Shown here in pieces: positions 1 through 7,147 of a stretch of 20,570 nucleotides of DNA. A model generated the notes under the pieces. The model saw nothing but the letters and a program-made list of their open reading frames with translations. It was not told the DNA's origin and searched no databases. Made by a program: the position numbers and the translations under genes. Origin of the DNA: CAADGL01 sp964643885 (lineage in GTDB: Bacteria; Planctomycetota; Phycisphaerae; UBA1845; Fen-1342); NCBI GenBank assembly GCA_964643885.1, contig CAZXUI010000080.1:1-20570 (forward strand), read 5' to 3'. Numbering within the stretch: position 1 is the stretch's first letter; each line of letters opens with the position of its first letter.

Positions 1-222
1 AGACCGGTCCCCCAAATCAGACCGGTCAGAGACCGGTCCCCCAATCAGACCGGTCAGAGACCGGTCCCCCAAATCAGACCGGTCGGAGACCGGTCCCCCA
101 AATCAGACCGGTCAGAGACCGGTCCCCCAATCAGACCGGTCGGAGACCGGTCCCCCAATCAGACCGGTCGGAGACCGGTCCCCCAATGTCGAGGAGACCG
201 GTCCCGCATTCTCGGAGCAGCG
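1..222. repeat. Tandem array of 28-29 bp GACCGGTC repeat units, left end outside window
   Basis: Six complete units start at 1, 30, 58, 87, 116 and 144, with lengths of 28 or 29 bp. They are followed by degenerate copies from 172 to 222. Each unit carries the self-complementary octamer GACCGGTC twice, separated by three bases (AGA or GGA), then a C-run and AATCA. Because the octamer is its own reverse complement, each pair can fold into an 8 bp stem with a 3-base loop. Units differ only by an A insertion and an A/G change, so they were copied recently or are kept uniform. The array ends with CATTCTCGGAGCAGCG (207-222), 49 bp beyond the oppB stop codon. The same ending occurs in the element at 4532-4836. 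The array continues past the window edge. It is a REP/BIME-like intergenic repeat and not a CRISPR, because there are no unique spacers. Confidence 0.93.
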
Positions 223-271
223 AAGAGGAAGGAAGCTCGCGCCAGCGAGAGAAGCCAGCTCCGGCACTGCC

Positions 272-1201
272 CTACCTCTCAGCCAGCCGGATTCGCGGGT
301 CGACCAGCCCATAGGTGAGATCGACCAGCAGGTTGAACGTCGCCAGAAACGCCCCATACACGAGCACCGTCGCCAGGATCAGACTCTGGTCCCGGTTGTT
401 AATCGACTCGACGACGTGCGTCCCCATCCCCGGCACCGTGAAGATCTTCTCCACCACGAACGAGCCGGTGAAGATCGCCGCCGCCGCCGGCCCGAGATAA
501 CTCAGCACCGGCAGCAGCGCATTGCGCAGCGCATGCGCGAAGAGCACCTGCGACTCGCTCAGCCCGATCGCCCGCGCCGTGCGGATGTAGTCCTCGTTGT
601 ACACGTCCAGCAGCGACGAGCGCGTCAGCCGCGCGATGTACGCCGCATACGGCAGCGCCAGCGTGATCGCCGGCAGAATCGCCTGCGAGACGTGCCCCCA
701 GCCCCCCACCGGCACCGCCCGCAGCCACAGTCCCACCACGATCAGCAGCACGCTGCCCACCACGAACGTCGGCAGCGAAATCCCGATCAGCGCCACCAGC
801 GTCGATAGCTGGCTCAGCCAGTTGCCCCGTCCCACCGCCGACAGCACCCCCGCCGTCAGCCCGATCAGCACCGCCAGGCACAGCGCCAGCATCCCGAGCT
901 GGAGCGACACCGGCAGCGCCGAACGCATGATCTCCACCACCGTCCAGTCTTCATACTGATGCGCCGGCAGGTCGCCGTCCCAGACGAGCCGCTTCGGCCA
1001 GGTCCAGAAATAGCGCACCACCCACGGCTGGTCATAGTTGAACGCCCGCCGCTTCTCGGCGAGCACCTCGGGCGGCAGATCGCGCTCGCCCGTCTCCAGC
1101 CCCTCACCCGGCGTCGCCATGATCAGCAGCACCGCCGCCGCATACATCGCCAGCAGCAGCAGCGGAAAGCTGAGCAGTCGGCCGAGCGCGAACCGCAGCA
1201 T
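272..1201 (-). CDS. OppB/DppB-type peptide ABC transporter permease
   Basis: This is an inner-membrane permease subunit of an oligopeptide/dipeptide-type importer, 309 residues from the chosen start. It has an N-terminal membrane helix, a periplasmic loop with the family-typical GDL segment, then five more hydrophobic segments. A cytoplasmic EAA-type loop (DYIRTARAIGLSESQVLFAH, about two thirds along) contacts the ATPase. The length is normal for the family. An upstream GTG at 1210 is also in frame, but the ATG at 1201 has AGGTG six bases ahead, so it is preferred. It lies 15 bp after the stop of a 51-codon gene and is probably co-transcribed with that gene and the CPBP protease. A partner OppC and the ATPases are not in the window. 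They may lie beyond the repeat array that follows 49 bp after the stop. Substrate specificity cannot be read from the sequence. Confidence 0.93.
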   Translation of the reverse strand: MLRFALGRLLSFPLLLLAMYAAAVLLIMATPGEGLETGERDLPPEVLAEKRRAFNYDQPWVVRYFWTWPKRLVWDGDLPAHQYEDWTVVEIMRSALPVSLQLGMLALCLAVLIGLTAGVLSAVGRGNWLSQLSTLVALIGISLPTFVVGSVLLIVVGLWLRAVPVGGWGHVSQAILPAITLALPYAAYIARLTRSSLLDVYNEDYIRTARAIGLSESQVLFAHALRNALLPVLSYLGPAAAAIFTGSFVVEKIFTVPGMGTHVVESINNRDQSLILATVLVYGAFLATFNLLVDLTYGLVDPRIRLAER

Positions 1202-1216
1202 GGCGGACACCTGCCT

Positions 1217-1372
1217 TCAGGGAGATTCCGCCGGCGAAACGTACGTCCGGAAGATCGCCTGCTTCACCTCGTCAGGAATGAAGAGCCACAGCGCGACCGC
1301 CGCCGCAACGACGAAAAGCAGATATAGGATCGTCAGCAAACCGAACCTGCGGCTGAATCGGCGGTGTCTCAC
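1217..1372 (-). CDS. Small single-pass membrane protein, 51 residues, unknown function
   Basis: A GTG-started frame of 51 codons fills the gap between the CPBP protease and oppB. Its GTG overlaps the TGA stop of the protease gene as GTGA (1369-1372), which is typical of translational coupling. Its TGA (1217-1219) lies 15 bp before the oppB start. The protein begins with an Arg-rich stretch (RHRRFSRRFG), then one hydrophobic helix (LLTILYLLFVVAAAVALWLF, about residues 12-31), then a short polar tail with DEVKQAIFRTY. By the positive-inside rule the N-terminus should be cytoplasmic. It fills the space between its neighbours almost exactly, which supports a real gene. I recognise no family. It could be an accessory subunit of the permease or of the protease. 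An oppB leader with chance coding is the alternative. Confidence 0.62.
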   Translation of the reverse strand: MRHRRFSRRFGLLTILYLLFVVAAAVALWLFIPDEVKQAIFRTYVSPAESP

Positions 1373-2400
1373 GGCGTCGGCTCCTGCGCGCTCGTCACAT
1401 CGCCGGCGGCCGGCTCCCCGTCCGCCCGGTCCGTCGGCGCAGCGCCGCTGCGCGGCGCATAGTGAGCCAGGCGGGTGCAGAGTTCAATCCGCCCGCGCGT
1501 CAGCCTCACCCACGCCGCAACCAGCGCCATGCCCGCCAGCACAGCGATCGTCCCGACCAGACCCGCCTCCGGCCCGAACAACCCGCCCGTCCAGGCTTCC
1601 GGACCGGTCAGCCGCGACGAAATCACGGCCGCCGCGGCCGGTTGTCCGCTGACCGGCATCCCGAACAGGCAGCCCTCCGCGAAGTTCCACGAAACATGCA
1701 GGCCGATGGGCAGGGCGAGCTGGCCCGTCAGCACATATCCCAGCCCCAACAGCACGCCGGCCAGGGCGATGTTCGCCGCGGCTGTCGGTGAGCTGTTCTC
1801 ATTCGGCAGGTGCAGCAGGCCGAACGCGGCCGACGTGAGCAGCAGCGCGAGCGTGAGCGAGCCGCGCGGGCCGATCCGCGGCCGGTTCAGCCCCTCGGCC
1901 AGGTTGCGAAGCTGATAGCCGCGGGTGAACAGCTCCTCGGAGATGCCCACGCCGATGCAGGCGCCGGCCGCGGCAAGCAGGGCGGCAGCGAAGCTTGGAT
2001 AAGAGTCGTTGAAGGCCATCCGCCCGAGCACTTCGATCCAGCCGAGCGCGAGCATGGTGGCGAACAGTGCGGCCTGAAGCGCCGCGCCCAGCAGCAGCCC
2101 GAACGCCAGGTCCAGCCACCACAGCCGGCTCATCCGCCAGCCGAAATCGGCGAACGGCCGGCGGTCGAGCAGCCGGCCGGCCAGCCACGTGCCCAGCAGA
2201 ATGACGAGCAGCGAGGGCAGGACGAGGGCCTCGACCGGCCCGAGCGCGACGGCGCGGCCGAGCTCGCTGGCGGCCGGATGCAGCACCGCCTGCATCGCCA
2301 GCGCAAGTGCCAGCAGAATCAGCAGATGGCCGGCCAGCCGCCATAGCGCCCGCGGCCGGCGCTGGCCGAAGTTCACAAAGACCGCCGCCATTCGGCTCAC
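1369..2400 (-). CDS. CPBP (CAAX/Abi) family intramembrane glutamic endopeptidase
   Basis: This is a polytopic membrane protein of about 343 residues with the three CPBP signatures in order: EELFTRGYQLR (the EExxxR motif, near residue 155), FGLLHLPN (the FxxxH motif, near 193-200) and HVSWNF (the HxxxN motif, near 235-240). In this family the two Glu and the His residues form the catalytic site inside the membrane. Members process prenylated or small membrane proteins, or act in bacteriocin self-immunity. A Pro/Asp-rich soluble tail of about 35 residues ends the protein. In-frame TTG (2406) and ATG (2391) starts also exist. The GTG at 2400 has AGAGAGGG seven bases upstream and is the best spaced. 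The stop overlaps the start of the small membrane protein by four bases, and oppB follows, so this protease is probably expressed with a peptide permease. Confidence 0.92.
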   Translation of the reverse strand: MSRMAAVFVNFGQRRPRALWRLAGHLLILLALALAMQAVLHPAASELGRAVALGPVEALVLPSLLVILLGTWLAGRLLDRRPFADFGWRMSRLWWLDLAFGLLLGAALQAALFATMLALGWIEVLGRMAFNDSYPSFAAALLAAAGACIGVGISEELFTRGYQLRNLAEGLNRPRIGPRGSLTLALLLTSAAFGLLHLPNENSSPTAAANIALAGVLLGLGYVLTGQLALPIGLHVSWNFAEGCLFGMPVSGQPAAAAVISSRLTGPEAWTGGLFGPEAGLVGTIAVLAGMALVAAWVRLTRGRIELCTRLAHYAPRSGAAPTDRADGEPAAGDVTSAQEPTP

Positions 2401-2734
2401 GCGCAAACCCTCTCTGAAGGATCTCTCGACGGCGGTACTTTACGCCGTTCTGCGAAATACGGTACGGCAAGGATTCTCTTCGCCGCTGCTGAGGTATCGG
2501 GGGAACGGGGGGCCGGGCCGGGAGCGGTATGTGATGGGCCGGTGGAGCGGGTGGTGCGAGGGACTTGGTCGGTGCGAGGGTCTTGGCCCGCGCGGGGCGG
2601 GTTTCTAGGATCGCAAGAAAGGCGCGTGCGTCAAGGGACGCACCCTCCGGTGTGTCACTTGTCACCTGCCACTGTCGGTGCGTCGAGGGACACACCCTGC
2701 GGCTTGTCACCTGTTACCTGCCACCTGTCACTTG
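2401..2734. other. Gene-free gap between the binding-protein gene and the CPBP protease gene
   Basis: This 334 bp gap holds no convincing coding frame. The part next to the protease gene (2401-2470) is ordinary in composition and contains a dyad-like pair around GTACCG. The middle (2500-2610) is G-rich and low in complexity. The right part contains the direct repeat listed separately at 2626-2724, followed to about 2755 by degenerate seven-base repeats of the TGTCACC/TGTCACT type. No promoter could be assigned with confidence. Confidence 0.6.
2626..2724. repeat. Imperfect 47 bp direct repeat with heptamer tracts
   Basis: Two copies (2626-2672 and 2678-2724, offset 52 bp) align without gaps. 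Each starts with GTGCGTC, has an AGGGAC.CACCCT core and ends with a TGTCAC-rich tract and CTGCCAC. Further TGTCACC/TGTCACT-like heptamers continue to about 2755 and run into the 3' end of the binding-protein gene. The GTGCGTC...GACACAC part can fold into a small imperfect hairpin. It lies just downstream of the binding-protein stop in the minus-strand sense. The pattern suggests a dispersed intergenic repeat family. No function is assigned. Confidence 0.75.
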
Positions 2735-4459
2735 TCACCCGTCATCTGCCGGCCGCACGCGGTGCACCGGCAGCACGCCGCGGACGTGATCCACCAGCCC
2801 GCTGAAGCGCGGGTTGAGCAGGTAGTTGCCCGTCATGTAGTAGAGCGGCACGATCGGCAACCCCTCGCGGCAGAGTATTCCCTCCGCCTCGCTGAGCAGC
2901 TCGAACCGCCGCTGCGGGTCGCGCTCGCGAAAGGCCGCCTCGATCAGCCGGTCATACGCGCCGCTGGACCAGCCCGTTCGGTTCTGCCCGCTGCTGCTGG
3001 TGAACATCTCCAGGAACGAAATCGGATCGAGAAAGTCGCCGAACCAGTTGCTGCGGACGATGTCGTAGTCCAGGTTGCGGATGCGCTCGCTGAGCACGCG
3101 CGTCTCGATCGTCTGAAGCACCACCGGCACGCCCAGCTCCCGCCGCCACATCTCGCGCACCGCCTCCGCCACCAGCCGATACTGGACCGGCTCCGGCGCG
3201 ATCGCCAGCTCGATCGGCCGCAGCGCCAGCACCTCCGCCGCGCCGCTGCGAGCCAGGTACTCGCGGGCCAGCTCCGCCCGCTGCGCGGCGCTCAGCCCCG
3301 CCCCGAGCCCGTCCGGCGGCTCGTAATGCACGCGCCGCCCGTCGCCCGCGGTCTGCACCAGCAGCGGGATGGCCGGCCGCGGCACGTACGTCTCGGCCGG
3401 CGTTTCGCCCAGCCCGAGGATGTGCAGGCAGATCTGCTCGCGGTCGATCGCCAGCGAAAGCGCCTTGCGCAGGTCGGCGTTGTCGAAGGGCGGCCGGCGG
3501 CAGTTGATCCGCAGAAAAAACGTCGCGAAGCGGTCGCTGATGTGCACGTCGCGCCTCCGGCCGCGCTGCTGGTCCTCCAGCAGCTTGCGGGCCGTCTCCG
3601 GCTCGAGTCCGCGCACCAGGTCGACGCGGCCGGTCTCGTAGGCGATCAGGGCCGGGTTGCCGGTGCCGGCCAGGTAGACCTCAAGCGTGTCGACGGCGAT
3701 GCCGGCCGAATCCCAGTAGTGCTCGTTTCGCGTCAGCAGCAGCCGCTGCTTGAAATCCCAGCGGGCAAGCACGAAGGGCCCGTTGCAGACGATGTGGCCC
3801 GGGCGGGTGAGCAGGTGCCGCGTGGCGGTCAGCACGCGCCCGTCGCGATAGGCGACGGCGTGCATCAGCGGCGGGTAGATCGGCGCGAAGGTCGGGAAGG
3901 CGCAAAGCTCCAGGAAGTAGGGGCAGACGTAGGCGAGCCGGACGCGCAGCGTGCGGGCGTCAGGCACCTCGATGCCGACAGCCTCGGCGGGCGCATCCGC
4001 CACAGAGCCGGACGGCCCTGCGCCGCCGGTCCGGGCGCGGTAGTAGGCCTCCGCGCCGGCGATGGTGAAGAGCAGGCTGGCGTACTGCGACTGGTTCTGC
4101 GGGTCGAGCACGCGGAGCCAGGCCGTGTGGAAGTGGTCCGCCTCGACAGGGCGGCCGTTAGACCAGCGCGCATCGGGGCGCAGGTGGAAGGTGTACGTGA
4201 GAGCGTCGGGTGAGATTTCCCAGCGCTCGGCGACGGCGGGCTCGGGCTGATAAGTGGTGGAGTTGAGGCGCGTCAGGCCTTCGTAGAGCGCACCAGCGAT
4301 CTGCACCTCATCCATGAAGCTGAGGCGGTGCGGGTCGAGCGTGCGGATCTGGTCGGAGGCGACGACGAAGTCGGCCCGCGGCTCGGCTCGGCCGGCGGCG
4401 AGCCAGAGGCCGATGACGGCCAGGGGTGCGAGCACGAGCGTCAGCAGCAGGCGCAGCAA
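2735..4459 (-). CDS. Peptide ABC transporter substrate-binding protein (SBP family 5, OppA-like)
   Basis: This 574-residue extracytoplasmic solute-binding protein belongs to the OppA/DppA class. The mature part opens with the family pattern ASDQIRTLDPHRLSFMDEVQ followed by ALYEGLTRLN. Later come AERWEISPDALTYTFHLRPD and DADLRKALSLAIDREQI-like text (NADLRKALSLAIDREQI), which are diagnostic of the fold. The N-terminus (LLLTLVLAPLAVIGLWLAAG) is a signal or anchor helix without a lipobox Cys. The TTG start at 4459 has GGAGG six bases upstream and directly precedes the signal segment. The length is at the upper end for the family. A promoter-like pair lies at 4489-4517, between the gene and the repeat element. 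It is probably the binding partner of the downstream OppB-type permease, although the 334 bp repeat-rich gap may separate the transcripts. The peptide preference is unknown. Confidence 0.93.
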   Translation of the reverse strand: MLRLLLTLVLAPLAVIGLWLAAGRAEPRADFVVASDQIRTLDPHRLSFMDEVQIAGALYEGLTRLNSTTYQPEPAVAERWEISPDALTYTFHLRPDARWSNGRPVEADHFHTAWLRVLDPQNQSQYASLLFTIAGAEAYYRARTGGAGPSGSVADAPAEAVGIEVPDARTLRVRLAYVCPYFLELCAFPTFAPIYPPLMHAVAYRDGRVLTATRHLLTRPGHIVCNGPFVLARWDFKQRLLLTRNEHYWDSAGIAVDTLEVYLAGTGNPALIAYETGRVDLVRGLEPETARKLLEDQQRGRRRDVHISDRFATFFLRINCRRPPFDNADLRKALSLAIDREQICLHILGLGETPAETYVPRPAIPLLVQTAGDGRRVHYEPPDGLGAGLSAAQRAELAREYLARSGAAEVLALRPIELAIAPEPVQYRLVAEAVREMWRRELGVPVVLQTIETRVLSERIRNLDYDIVRSNWFGDFLDPISFLEMFTSSSGQNRTGWSSGAYDRLIEAAFRERDPQRRFELLSEAEGILCREGLPIVPLYYMTGNYLLNPRFSGLVDHVRGVLPVHRVRPADDG

Positions 4460-4488
4460 GAGCGGCCTCCGGTCTCTGGCAGGCCGCT

Positions 4489-4517
4489 ATTGTGGCGCAG
4501 CGCGGGGGATTCGTCAG
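4489..4517 (-). promoter_or_regulatory. Candidate promoter of the peptide-binding-protein gene
   Basis: On the minus strand CTGACG (4512-4517) and CACAAT (4489-4494) are separated by exactly 17 bp. Each matches the -35 and -10 consensus at four of six bases. The predicted start is about 20 bp before the TTG codon, leaving room for the GGAGG site. It lies outside the repeat element that begins at 4532. Confidence 0.4.
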
Positions 4518-4531
4518 GAGGGGATTGAAGG

Positions 4532-4836
4532 CGCTGCTCGGAGAATGGGGGACCGGCCTCCGGCCGGTCGCTGGATGACCGGTCATAGACCGGTCCCCCA
4601 TTCGCTCCTTATCGATGGCCGGCACGGGCTAGCTGCGCTTGCCCATGCCGCCCGACCGACGCGAACAGCCGTCGGCAGGGCACGCGCATTTCGTCGACCG
4701 GTCGGAGACCGGTTCCCCAATGACCGGTCGGAGATCGGTTCCCGAATGACCGGTCGGAGACCGTCCCCCAATGACTGGTCGGAGACCGGTCCCCCGATGA
4801 CCGGTCGGAGACCGGTCCCCCATTCTCGGAGCAGCG
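4532..4836. repeat. 305 bp GACCGGTC-repeat element with perfect 25 bp terminal inverted repeats
   Basis: The left end (4532-4556) begins CGCTGCTCGGAGAATG, and its exact 25-base reverse complement forms the right end (4812-4836). Inside, 4543-4556 is also repeated in inverted form at 4590-4603, giving a compact left hairpin. An apparently unrelated spacer follows (4604-4695). Then come five units of 25-26 bp (4696-4824), each with GACCGGTC or a close variant twice, separated by GGA. The right end matches the end of the array at 198-222 with one mismatch. No target-site duplication is evident and no transposase is encoded. It lies 37 bp downstream of the stop of the secreted TPR protein and upstream of the peptide-binding-protein promoter. 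It is probably a non-autonomous mobile or REP/BIME-type element. Confidence 0.88.
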
Positions 4837-4873
4837 GGCGGGTTGGCGCTCGGGTGGGCGAGCGCCGAAACCG

Positions 4874-7147
4874 TCAGTCGGGCGAGCGCTCGGCCAGGGC
4901 CGCCTCGAAAGTGGCCAGGGCGCTGACCGCCTCGCCGCGGCGCGGGTCGCCGGCGGCCAGATCGAGTGCCTTGCGCTCCAGCTCGACCGCGTCGCGCACG
5001 TCGCCCGTGCGGAACTTGGCCCACGCGAGCGTGTCGACGTACATCCAGTTGGAATGGCCGGTCAGCTCATTCGAGCGGCGCGAGAAGCGCAGCGCAACGT
5101 CGGCATACTGCTGGCAGATCGATTCGTCCTGGAGCATAACCCAGGCGTACCTGTTGAGCGCGCCTGCGTCGTCCGCGAGGGCGGCGAAGAGCGCATCGGC
5201 CGCGGCCAGGGCCGCGTCGCGATCGCCCTTGCCGGCCGCGGCGATCTGGAACTGCTGCCAGAGCAGCTCGGGATCGTGCGGGGCGCGGGCGAGCGCGGTC
5301 TCCGCCGCGCGCTGGGCTGCCGCCCAGTCGCCGTCGCGCCGGGCCGCGGCCAGCGTTCGCTGAACGGCGCGGTGGTCATGGTGCTGGCGCAGGTGCGCCG
5401 CGGCCAGCTCGCCCAGCTTCGGCAGACCGGTGGCCATGATCGACGCCCGCAGAGAATTCGCTGAATGCGTGACGACGAGCGAGCCGACCAGCTCGTTGAA
5501 CAGCGGGCGATACTCGGTCAGCTCCTCGATGTCGCGGTCGTCGGAGATGCTGGCGGCGATATCCATCAGCCGGCCGACGTGGCCGAAGACGGCCAGGGTC
5601 GTGTCGGGGCCGACGCGCGAGATGCTGCGGGCGAAGGCCGGATCGCTCAGCACCGACTGTCCGCTGCGGCGCGTCTCGAGGCTGCGGGCGACGATGCTCT
5701 TGCTGGGCGAGATCAGCAGCTCGCCGTCGGTGACGGCCAGATAGATCGTCAGCCCCTCGGGCATGCGGAAGCTGCGCACGCGCGTGCCGGCGATCTGCGT
5801 GGCATCACCCTCGATGAGTCCGCTGCCGGTGGCCAGGCTGGCCAGGCCAAGAATCTGGCTCCAGAGCGCCTCGGACTTGGCCGGATCGTGCACCGTGACG
5901 ATCGCGCCCAGGTCGGGAATGGGCTGCTCGTCGACGCGCTGCGGCACACCCTCGCTCGGCGCGACGAAGACAGCCACGCCGACCACGTTGGCGAAAATCT
6001 CGCGGCCGAGATCAAGCGCGCTGATCATCTGCGGCTCGTTGGCGGCGGTCGCCTTCGAGCTGTAGCGCGAGCCGACCTCGTTGAGCGCAAAGGTGGCGAA
6101 ACCGGCCGCGCCGGACGGGATGCGCTTCAGGCAGCGCTCGTCGACGGCGGGCATGCGGGCGAAGTTGAAGGCCAGGTTGCGGTGCCCCTCGGCCAGGCGC
6201 AGCTCGAGATCGACCCGCACGCCGTCGGGCGTGACGCCGGCCCGGCCGACGACCGTCTCGAGGCTGGCGGGGTCGAGCACGGCCTGAGCGACGGCGAATT
6301 CGGGGCTCTGCGCGCCGCCGACGGCCATCATGCCCTGGACCATCGGCATGATCGGCTTGGCATTGACGCAGAAGAACAGCAGCGCGTCGTCGCGGTCCTT
6401 GAGCAGGTCGGCCAGCGACTCGTTGGTCGCCAGGCTGGGCTCGTCGCGGTGCGAGATGCGCTCGACGACGCCCTGAATCTCGTCGCGTTGCGTGGCGACG
6501 ATGACCAGGCGCGAGGTGAGCGTGACGAAGACTTCGCCTTCGACGTCGTAGGTCGCAAAGCCGCCGATCGGGTCGACCGGGTCGCACTGGATCGGCAGGG
6601 CCGTCTGGATCGCCGCCCGCAGGACCTCCAGATTGCCGGGGTGAATGATCGCGACGCCGCTCGGCCGCTGGCGCGACGGATCGAACCCCGTGATCGCCGC
6701 GGCGATCGAACGGATGCCGAGCAATTCGGGCAGGAGCTCCGGGCTGATGGCAACCCGCGGGCCGCCCTCAGCGAGCGCGTTCTCGGCCGTGGCGAGCAGG
6801 CCGACCTGATCAAGCAGCCGATTGATCTGCTCGCCGGGGCGGTTGATCTCGACGTAGACGAGCGGTGTGGGCGGCATCAGCCGGGCCGGATCGGCGATGG
6901 CCGTCTCCTCGCGACAGATCGCCAGCCGCTTGCGGGCGTCGGCCCGCAACTCGGCCGAGGCCTGGTCGTTCCTGGCGATGGCGGCGTAGATCTCGGCGGC
7001 CGCGGCATAGTCCTGTTTCGAGTTTTCGAGGTAGTAAGCTTCGTGGAACCTGCCCTGGGCGGTCTGGGCGGAGGCGAGGCCGGCTCCGGCCGCGAAGACG
7101 ATCCACAGAGCGAGCAACGGGCGACGGACGGGGAACTGGAGGCGCAT
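4874..7147 (-). CDS. Large secreted DUF3352-like protein with C-terminal TPR-like helices
   Basis: This 757-residue exported protein has unknown function. Residues 1-27 are a clear signal peptide (basic start, hydrophobic core, ASA before the mature QTAQG). A helical segment (about 33-75) of TPR-like character (QDYAAAAEIYAAIARNDQ) follows. The long middle part (about 90-560) has alternating hydrophobic strands with phrases such as LVYVEINRPGEQINRLLDQ and TTLAVFGHVGRLMDIAASI, which resemble DUF3352-type proteins. The last 170 residues are TPR-like helices (GDWAAAQRAAETALARAPHD). The ATG at 7147 has CAGGAG eight bases upstream. The reading frame extends further upstream without a start that fits a signal peptide. 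It is transcribed away from the gamma-carbonic-anhydrase gene. The DUF3352 assignment rests on overall resemblance and needs a profile search. A scaffold or adhesion role is possible but unproven. Confidence 0.85.
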   Translation of the reverse strand: MRLQFPVRRPLLALWIVFAAGAGLASAQTAQGRFHEAYYLENSKQDYAAAAEIYAAIARNDQASAELRADARKRLAICREETAIADPARLMPPTPLVYVEINRPGEQINRLLDQVGLLATAENALAEGGPRVAISPELLPELLGIRSIAAAITGFDPSRQRPSGVAIIHPGNLEVLRAAIQTALPIQCDPVDPIGGFATYDVEGEVFVTLTSRLVIVATQRDEIQGVVERISHRDEPSLATNESLADLLKDRDDALLFFCVNAKPIMPMVQGMMAVGGAQSPEFAVAQAVLDPASLETVVGRAGVTPDGVRVDLELRLAEGHRNLAFNFARMPAVDERCLKRIPSGAAGFATFALNEVGSRYSSKATAANEPQMISALDLGREIFANVVGVAVFVAPSEGVPQRVDEQPIPDLGAIVTVHDPAKSEALWSQILGLASLATGSGLIEGDATQIAGTRVRSFRMPEGLTIYLAVTDGELLISPSKSIVARSLETRRSGQSVLSDPAFARSISRVGPDTTLAVFGHVGRLMDIAASISDDRDIEELTEYRPLFNELVGSLVVTHSANSLRASIMATGLPKLGELAAAHLRQHHDHRAVQRTLAAARRDGDWAAAQRAAETALARAPHDPELLWQQFQIAAAGKGDRDAALAAADALFAALADDAGALNRYAWVMLQDESICQQYADVALRFSRRSNELTGHSNWMYVDTLAWAKFRTGDVRDAVELERKALDLAAGDPRRGEAVSALATFEAALAERSPD

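Noticed and set aside
1..222. Possible CRISPR array, as units of 28-29 bp recur
   Set aside because: The units abut directly with no unique spacers between them, and no cas gene is present.
112..357. 81-codon minus-strand frame through the repeat array with a repeating GDRSPTG-like peptide
   Set aside because: It is translation of the repeat itself and overlaps the oppB 3' end in another frame.
1595..1610. Another GACCGGTC-type repeat copy at GGACCGGTCAG
   Set aside because: It lies inside the CPBP protease coding sequence and lacks the second octamer and flanks, so a chance match is likely.
2678..4213. 511-codon plus-strand frame
   Set aside because: Antisense shadow of the peptide-binding-protein gene. 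High GC removes stops. The Arg/Gln/His-rich product has no motif.
4532..4836. Insertion sequence
   Set aside because: Inverted ends are present, but there is no transposase frame and no clear target duplication. Kept as a non-autonomous repeat.
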